Shown here: positions 14,031 through 18,225 of the stretch, one piece after another | Numbering within the stretch: position 1 is the stretch's first letter | Layout of the letters: each line of letters starts with the position of its first letter | DNA from: an uncultured Gammaproteobacteria bacterium | GTDB lineage: Bacteria > Pseudomonadota > Gammaproteobacteria > Pseudomonadales > Pseudohongiellaceae | Direction of reading: 5' to 3' | DNA: 18,225 bases | NCBI GenBank assembly: GCA_903889815.1 | Contig: CAISYX010000365.1 | Span: forward strand, 1 to 18,225 | The notes under the pieces: model-generated | Seen by the model: only the letters and a program-made list of their open reading frames with translations | Database searches by the model: none | What the model was told of the DNA's origin: nothing | Position numbers and translations under genes: made by a program

Positions 14031-15553
14031 TGCGCACCTCGAGCGTTCTCGACAGAACGTGGGTGGCAGTGCTCTTTGCGCTGCTGATGACGGCAGTGGC
14101 GACCCTTGTGTGTATGTTGCTGCAACGAGAGTTGCCCGCTGCCAATCTGCTGCTTGTCTACACGGCTGCAGTCATCATCACGGCCACCAGTACCCGTGTC
14201 CTGCCAGCGCTGGTGAGCGCCTTCAGCGGTTTCCTGGCCTTCAACTTCTTTTTCACTGAACCTCGCGGCACCCTGCTGATGACGCATCGCGAAGATGTAC
14301 TGACGGCCGCCCTGTTTCTGCTGATCGCGAGTCTGGTCGGATCCCTGGCCGGTCGCCTGCAGGGCAAGGTCAGCAGCCTAGAGTTTCGCGACAGTTTCGC
14401 GCGCATTGAGCATCGCCTGCTGGAAAACATCAGCACCGCTCTGGAATCGCGTGAAGTGCTCATGGCGCTTCAGCTGGCAATTGGTGAACTTGCCGGAAGA
14501 GTGTGCCACGCCGTCTGCAGGGGTCGCGGTGTGGCAGCGGAGTGGGCCAGTACGCCAACAGATTTTGCTGACGCTGCGCGACAACAGATCGAGCGGGCAC
14601 TGCTCGCTGGCACTGAAAACACGATGCTGCTGGACACTGGCGCAATGCATTGCAGTGTGAGGCTGGTGAGCGACACCGAAGGTGGCAGCGTGGCAATTCT
14701 GCTTGGCGGTGAGCAGCCGGGATTGTCAGCCCACGCGCAGGGGCAGAACAATGAGGCCGTCGACATACTGCTGCGGCAGGCCAGTCTGGGCTTGCGTCGC
14801 ATCCAGTTGTTGCGGGATCTGGCCCGGGAGCGCATCGACAAGGAGCGTGAGCTGTTGCGTTCGTCGTTGCTGTCTTCAGTGTCCCACGATTTCCGTACCC
14901 CGCTGACGGCAATGGTAGGCGCCACCACAACGCTCCTGGAAATGCGCGGGGATCTCACGCAGGCGCAACAAGACGAGCTGCTCGAATCGGTGCTCTCCGA
15001 AGCCTCGCGACTGGACAATTACACGCAGAATCTGCTGGACATGACGCGGCTTGGGCAGGGCGAACTGACACTGGATCGCAGCTGGGTCAGCATTGAAGAG
15101 ATCATCAATGTCGTCATGAAGCGGGTGCGTCCGCTGGCCACGGCCCATCGCCTGGAGGTGACGCTGGCGCCGGATGTCCCATTGCTGCGGGTGCATCCGG
15201 CACTGATCGAGCAGGCTATCTTCAATGTGCTGCACAATGCCTTGAAGTTTTCGCCGCTCGGTTCTTTGATTCAGCTGCGCTGTGCACGGCTCGCAACGGA
15301 TAGTGACCTGCCGTTGCTGATCGAAGTCGCAGACGAGGGGCCCGGTATTCCAGAATCGGAGCGTGAAAACGTGTTCCGTCTTTTTCACAGTGCCGAACGC
15401 GGTGACCGGCGCGCCGCAGGCACCGGTCTCGGACTGGCCATCTGCAAAGGCATGATCGGAGCCCACGGAGGCCGTGTGAGAATTGGTGATCGGGCAGAAG
15501 GCCACGGGTGCCTGGTGCAAATGATTCTGCCATTGCAGGAGTCAGGGCTGTGA
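14030..15553 (+). CDS. KdpD-like sensor histidine kinase lacking the KdpD N-terminal domain
   Basis: This 507-residue membrane kinase corresponds to the C-terminal half of KdpD. Residues about 8-110 form a DUF4118 four-span block including the hallmark FNFFFTEPRGTL. Residues about 125-265 are a poorly conserved, perhaps GAF-like region. A helix (LRDLARERIDKERELLRSSL) leads to HisKA with phospho-His286 (VSHDFRTPLTAM) and the KdpD-like NLLDMTRLGQGEL. The ATPase part has the N box with Asn399 and Asn403 (FNVLHNALKFSP), DEGPGIPE and GTGLGLAICKGM. Full KdpD proteins are near 900 residues, with a KdpD sensor domain and a Usp domain that are both absent here. The ATG at 14030 is chosen for GGAGG at 14020-14024 and the TGATG junction with trkH. 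It overlaps the regulator gene by 4 nt (GTGA). It likely senses K+ or ionic stress and phosphorylates the KdpE-like partner; the stimulus is inferred. Confidence 0.9.
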   Translation: MRTSSVLDRTWVAVLFALLMTAVATLVCMLLQRELPAANLLLVYTAAVIITATSTRVLPALVSAFSGFLAFNFFFTEPRGTLLMTHREDVLTAALFLLIASLVGSLAGRLQGKVSSLEFRDSFARIEHRLLENISTALESREVLMALQLAIGELAGRVCHAVCRGRGVAAEWASTPTDFADAARQQIERALLAGTENTMLLDTGAMHCSVRLVSDTEGGSVAILLGGEQPGLSAHAQGQNNEAVDILLRQASLGLRRIQLLRDLARERIDKERELLRSSLLSSVSHDFRTPLTAMVGATTTLLEMRGDLTQAQQDELLESVLSEASRLDNYTQNLLDMTRLGQGELTLDRSWVSIEEIINVVMKRVRPLATAHRLEVTLAPDVPLLRVHPALIEQAIFNVLHNALKFSPLGSLIQLRCARLATDSDLPLLIEVADEGPGIPESERENVFRLFHSAERGDRRAAGTGLGLAICKGMIGAHGGRVRIGDRAEGHGCLVQMILPLQESGL

Positions 15554-16227
15554 ACACCATTCTGCTGATTGACGACGAGCCACAGATCCGCCGCTTTCTG
15601 CGCATCGGTCTGACGGCACAGCATTACGACGTAATGGAGGCCGAGACCGCGCAGCAGGGGCTGGAGAAGGCAGTGTTGAATGCCCCCAAGCTGATCATTC
15701 TCGATCTGGGACTGCCGGACATGGATGGCCAGCAGTTACTGGCCCGGCTGCGCGAGTTTTACTCCGGTCCGATCATCATCCTCTCGGTGCGCAACCGCGA
15801 GGCCGAAAAAGTGCAGGCACTGGATGCCGGCGCCAATGACTTCGTGGTCAAACCCTTCGGCATTCAGGAGCTGCTGGCCCGGGTTCGTGGTCTGCTGCGC
15901 CAGCAGGGAGACGTGCAGGTTGTGCCCGAAGTGTTCGACGATGGCCATCTGCGGGTGGACATCGCCCAGCGCCAGGTCAGTCTTGATGGCGCTGCGGTGC
16001 GGCTATCCCGCAAGGAGTTTGATCTGCTTCGCGTGCTGCTTTCCTATCGGGGGCGAATTGTCACACAACGGCAATTATTGACCGAAGTGTGGGGAAAAGG
16101 GCATCTGGAAGACACGCACTACTTGCGTATTCTGATGGCCAGACTGCGCACGCGACTTGCTGATGATCCGGCCAGTCCACGCTACCTGGAAACCGAGCCA
16201 GGCGTGGGCTATCGCTTCATTCTGTAG
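15550..16227 (+). CDS. kdpE: KdpE-like response regulator
   Basis: This is a 225-residue OmpR-family regulator with strong KdpE character. The receiver has LLIDDEPQIRRFLR, phospho-Asp52 (LIILDLGLPDMDG), Ser79 at the switch position, Lys101 and the KdpE-like LDAGANDFVVKPFGI. The DNA-binding half reads LSRKEFDLLRVLLSYRGRI, VTQRQLLTEVWG, THYLRILMARLRTRL and ETEPGVGYRFIL, each close to KdpE of enteric bacteria. The GTG at 15550 is chosen because AGGAG (15537-15541) lies 8 nt upstream and it gives a 4-nt GTGA overlap with the kinase. The usual KdpE target, kdpFABC, is absent from this window. Its operon mate is trkH, so trkH autoregulation, or remote kdp control, is the likely role; this is inference. 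Confidence 0.92.
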   Translation: MNTILLIDDEPQIRRFLRIGLTAQHYDVMEAETAQQGLEKAVLNAPKLIILDLGLPDMDGQQLLARLREFYSGPIIILSVRNREAEKVQALDAGANDFVVKPFGIQELLARVRGLLRQQGDVQVVPEVFDDGHLRVDIAQRQVSLDGAAVRLSRKEFDLLRVLLSYRGRIVTQRQLLTEVWGKGHLEDTHYLRILMARLRTRLADDPASPRYLETEPGVGYRFIL

Positions 16228-16309
16228 GCATCCTTGCAGAGGCTGGTGTATACTCCACGGCCTTTTTCCCGGCGTTCTTCCCACACTACTCCAGACAGGT
16301 AATCAGCTC
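16228..16309 (+). promoter_or_regulatory. Leader and likely promoter of typA
   Basis: This 82-nt gap follows the TAG of the KdpE-like gene. TATACT at 16249-16254 is a good -10 hexamer, but no matching -35 is found at 16-18 nt spacing, so the promoter is only likely. CAGGT at 16296-16300 is the probable ribosome site, 9 nt before the GTG start. No hairpin terminator for the upstream operon is evident here, so some readthrough into typA is possible. Confidence 0.45.
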
Positions 16310-18136
16310 GTGATCGAGAAAATTCGCAATATCGCCATCATCGCCCACGTTGACCATGGCAAGACCACACTCGTCGACAAACTCCTCCAGCAGTCAGGCA
16401 CGCTGGAAGATCGTGGCAAGGCCGTGGAGCGTGTCATGGATTCCAACGATCAGGAGCGCGAACGCGGCATCACGATTCTGGCCAAGAACACTGCCATCAA
16501 CTGGAACGGTTACCACATCAATATCGTGGATACGCCCGGACACGCCGACTTTGGTGGTGAAGTAGAGCGTGTCATGTCGATGGTCGACTCCGTGCTTCTG
16601 CTGGTGGACGCGGTGGACGGCCCGATGCCGCAGACACGTTTCGTGACGCAGAAAGCCTTCGACCAGGGTCTCAAGCCCATCGTCGTGATCAACAAGGTTG
16701 ACCGCGATGGTGCGCGTCCTGACTGGGTTCTCGGTGAAGTGTTCGACCTGTTCGACCGCCTCGGTGCCACCGACGAGCAACTGGATTTCCCCGTGGTGTA
16801 TGCCTCTGCCCTGAACGGTTTCGCCGGTCTTGAGCTGGACCAGATGGCCGACGACATGACCCCGCTGTTCCAGACCGTGATTGACCGTGTGCCTCCGCCC
16901 CCGGTTGCCGTTGACGCGCCTTTCCAGATGCAGATCAGCGCCTTGGACTACAGCAGTTACGTGGGCGTTATCGGCATCGGCCGGGTGACCGGCGGAACAG
17001 CCAAAGTGAACCAGCAGGTCGTGATCATCGACCGCGAAGGCAAGACCCGCAAGGGCAAGATTTTGCAGGTCAAGAGCCACCTGGGTCTGGAGCGCGTGGA
17101 TGTGGCCGAAGCCCGTGCCGGTGAAATTGTCTGCATCACCGGCATCGACAAGCTGAACATCTCCGACACGCTGTGCGACCCTGAACATGTGGTCGCGATG
17201 CCCCCGCTGACCGTGGACAAGCCCACCATCAGTATGACTTTCCAGGTGAACGACTCTCCGTTTGCCGGTCAGGATGGCAAGTTCGTCACCACGCGCAACC
17301 TGCGAGATCGCCTTGAACGCGAATTGATTTACAACGTGGCGCTGCGCGTTGAGCCGGGCGAGACACCCGACAAGTACAAGGTATCCGGCCGTGGCGAATT
17401 GCACTTGTCGGTGCTGATCGAGAACATGCGCCGGGAAGGCTTTGAACTGGCGGTCTCGCGTCCGGAAGTAATTCTGCAGGAAGTCGATGGCGTCATGCAG
17501 GAGCCTCACGAAGCGCTGGTCATTGACTGCGACGAACAGCACCAGGGTGCTGTCATGGAAGAGCTCGGCATGCGCAAGGCTGATCTGCAGGACATGACCC
17601 TCGACGGCAAAGGCCGCGTCCGCCTGAAGTACCTCGTGCCGACACGGGGTTTGATCGGCTTCCGCTCCCTGTTCCTGAGCATGACTTCCGGCAGCGGCAT
17701 GATGAACCATGTGTTTGACCATTACGGGCCGATCAAGGTCGGCAATATCGGTCAGCGCAAGAACGGCGTGCTGGTTTCCATGATCAAGGGCAAGACGCTG
17801 GGCTACGGCCTGTGGTTCCTGCAGGAACGCGGCCGCCTGTTCGTGGACCCCAACGTGGAAGTTTACGAAGGCATGATCGTCGGGCTGCACAGCCGCGACA
17901 ATGATCTGGTGGTGAATCCTACCAAGGGCAAGCAACTGACCAACGTGCGCGCATCGGGTACCGACGAGAACATCGTCCTGACGACACCGGTGAAACACAC
18001 TCTGGAACAGGCAATGGAGTTTATCGAGGATGATGAGCTGGTGGAGATCACGCCAAACCCCATCCGTCTGCGCAAGAAGTTGCTCACCGAGAGCGAGCGC
18101 AAGCGTTCCGAGCGAGGCTCGGCGACGCGCGGCTGA
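16310..18136 (+). CDS. typA: Ribosome-associated GTPase TypA/BipA
   Basis: This 608-residue translational GTPase acts on the ribosome, in 50S subunit assembly and stress or cold adaptation; the E. coli protein has 607 residues. All G motifs are present: P-loop AHVDHGKT at 12-19, ERGITI at 51-56, DTPGHAD at 74-80 and NKVD at 128-131, followed by the YASALNG guanine-recognition segment. Beyond the G domain come an EF-Tu-like domain II (ISALDYSSYVGVIGIGRVTGG), EF-G-like domains (GRGELHLSVLIENMRREGFE) and the BipA-specific C-terminal domain (GLWFLQERGRLFVDP, RLRKKLLTESER). The GTG at 16310 matches the conserved BipA beginning (IEKIRNIAIIAHVDHGK). The frame is open further upstream, but those codons show no BipA similarity. 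It stands as a likely single gene; a REP pair follows its stop. Confidence 0.98.
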   Translation: MIEKIRNIAIIAHVDHGKTTLVDKLLQQSGTLEDRGKAVERVMDSNDQERERGITILAKNTAINWNGYHINIVDTPGHADFGGEVERVMSMVDSVLLLVDAVDGPMPQTRFVTQKAFDQGLKPIVVINKVDRDGARPDWVLGEVFDLFDRLGATDEQLDFPVVYASALNGFAGLELDQMADDMTPLFQTVIDRVPPPPVAVDAPFQMQISALDYSSYVGVIGIGRVTGGTAKVNQQVVIIDREGKTRKGKILQVKSHLGLERVDVAEARAGEIVCITGIDKLNISDTLCDPEHVVAMPPLTVDKPTISMTFQVNDSPFAGQDGKFVTTRNLRDRLERELIYNVALRVEPGETPDKYKVSGRGELHLSVLIENMRREGFELAVSRPEVILQEVDGVMQEPHEALVIDCDEQHQGAVMEELGMRKADLQDMTLDGKGRVRLKYLVPTRGLIGFRSLFLSMTSGSGMMNHVFDHYGPIKVGNIGQRKNGVLVSMIKGKTLGYGLWFLQERGRLFVDPNVEVYEGMIVGLHSRDNDLVVNPTKGKQLTNVRASGTDENIVLTTPVKHTLEQAMEFIEDDELVEITPNPIRLRKKLLTESERKRSERGSATRG

Positions 18137-18145
18137 TAGCTGACC

Positions 18146-18171
18146 GGATCTGTGGGTGCTGGATCTGTGGG
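18146..18171 (+). repeat. Direct repeat, two copies of an 11-nt REP head
   Basis: GGATCTGTGGG occurs at 18146-18156 and again at 18161-18171, a 15-nt period. The second copy runs straight into the REP palindrome. The first is followed by tgct instead of the palindrome, so it looks like a truncated or duplicated REP head. Confidence 0.6.
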
Positions 18172-18225
18172 AGCGGGCTTGCCCGCGAACTTGTCTGCAG
18201 AATCTGTTCGCGGGCAAGCCCGCTC
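18167..18225. repeat. REP inverted pair (REPIN/BIME-like), cut at the window edge
   Basis: A perfect 20-nt inverted repeat has arms at 18171-18190 and 18206-18225 with a 15-nt loop (18191-18205). Each arm contains its own small palindrome, GCGGGC-TT-GCCCGC. The left arm is preceded by GTGG at 18167-18170, the head typical of REP elements mobilised in trans by RAYT (REP-associated tyrosine) transposases, and the sequence matches the GTGGGAGCGGGC class well known in Pseudomonas. The complementary head of the right arm would lie just beyond the window. It starts about 30 nt after the typA stop and may double as a terminator or mRNA 3' stabiliser. Confidence 0.85.

Noticed and set aside
15508..15549. 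ATG start upstream of the KdpE-like gene
   Set aside because: It would overlap the kinase by 46 nt; the GTG at 15550 has an ideal AGGAG and begins at the conserved receiver beta-1.
16157..16309. Upstream extension of typA
   Set aside because: The extra 51 codons lie in the kdpE-like 3' end and the leader; BipA similarity starts exactly at the GTG at 16310 and gives the standard length.
16394..18217. Long minus-strand open frame (607 codons) opposite typA
   Set aside because: It is antisense to a textbook BipA, its composition is low-complexity His/Gln/Val-rich, and no domain is visible.
1..18225. CRISPR array, tRNA, rRNA, prophage or insertion sequence
   Set aside because: No regularly spaced repeats, cloverleaf, rRNA-like stretch, integrase or transposase frame was seen; the only repeated element of note is the REP pair at the right edge.

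Overview
The window looks like chromosomal DNA of a moderately GC-rich gammaproteobacterium. The signs are a 608-residue TypA/BipA, an RND pump with its adaptor, TrkH, several OmpR/KdpE-type regulators, and a Pseudomonas-type REP inverted pair (GTGG head followed by a GCGGGC/GCCCGC palindrome) at the right edge. The genus cannot be fixed from this alone. Nothing in the window looks like phage, an insertion sequence, CRISPR, tRNA or rRNA.

Layout. Positions 1-4679 hold a multi-gene phosphorelay: an OmpR-type response regulator (cut by the window edge), a stand-alone HPt protein, a large PAS-GAF hybrid histidine kinase, a second stand-alone HPt, and a convergent OmpR-type regulator on the minus strand whose 3' end overlaps the second HPt gene. 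Positions 4834-7908 hold a second hybrid kinase (MASE1-CHASE-PAS-HisKA-HATPase-REC). It is cut in two by one in-frame TAA exactly where the last membrane segment ends, so it now reads as a membrane sensor half and a soluble kinase half. Positions 7957-12335 (minus) hold an RND permease and its membrane-fusion adaptor, with a possible small ORF just upstream (12332-12538). Positions 12555-16227 (plus) form a tight operon: the potassium-uptake subunit TrkH, a shortened KdpD-like sensor kinase (DUF4118 membrane part, no KdpD N-terminal domain) and a KdpE-like regulator. Position 16310 onward is the housekeeping GTPase gene typA (bipA), followed by the REP pair that runs to the window end.

How the genes work together. 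The first hybrid kinase ends in a receiver and has no HPt of its own, so the two neighbouring HPt proteins are the natural carriers of phosphate from that receiver to the two flanking OmpR-type regulators. This is an ArcB/TorS-like relay with its HPt step made of separate proteins. The second hybrid kinase also lacks an HPt and may share the same carriers. The trkH-kdpD-like-kdpE operon pairs a constitutive-type K+ transporter with a sensor system normally tied to the KdpFABC pump, which suggests local control of K+ uptake. Three histidine kinases, three OmpR-type regulators and two HPt proteins in 18 kb make this a signalling-dense region.
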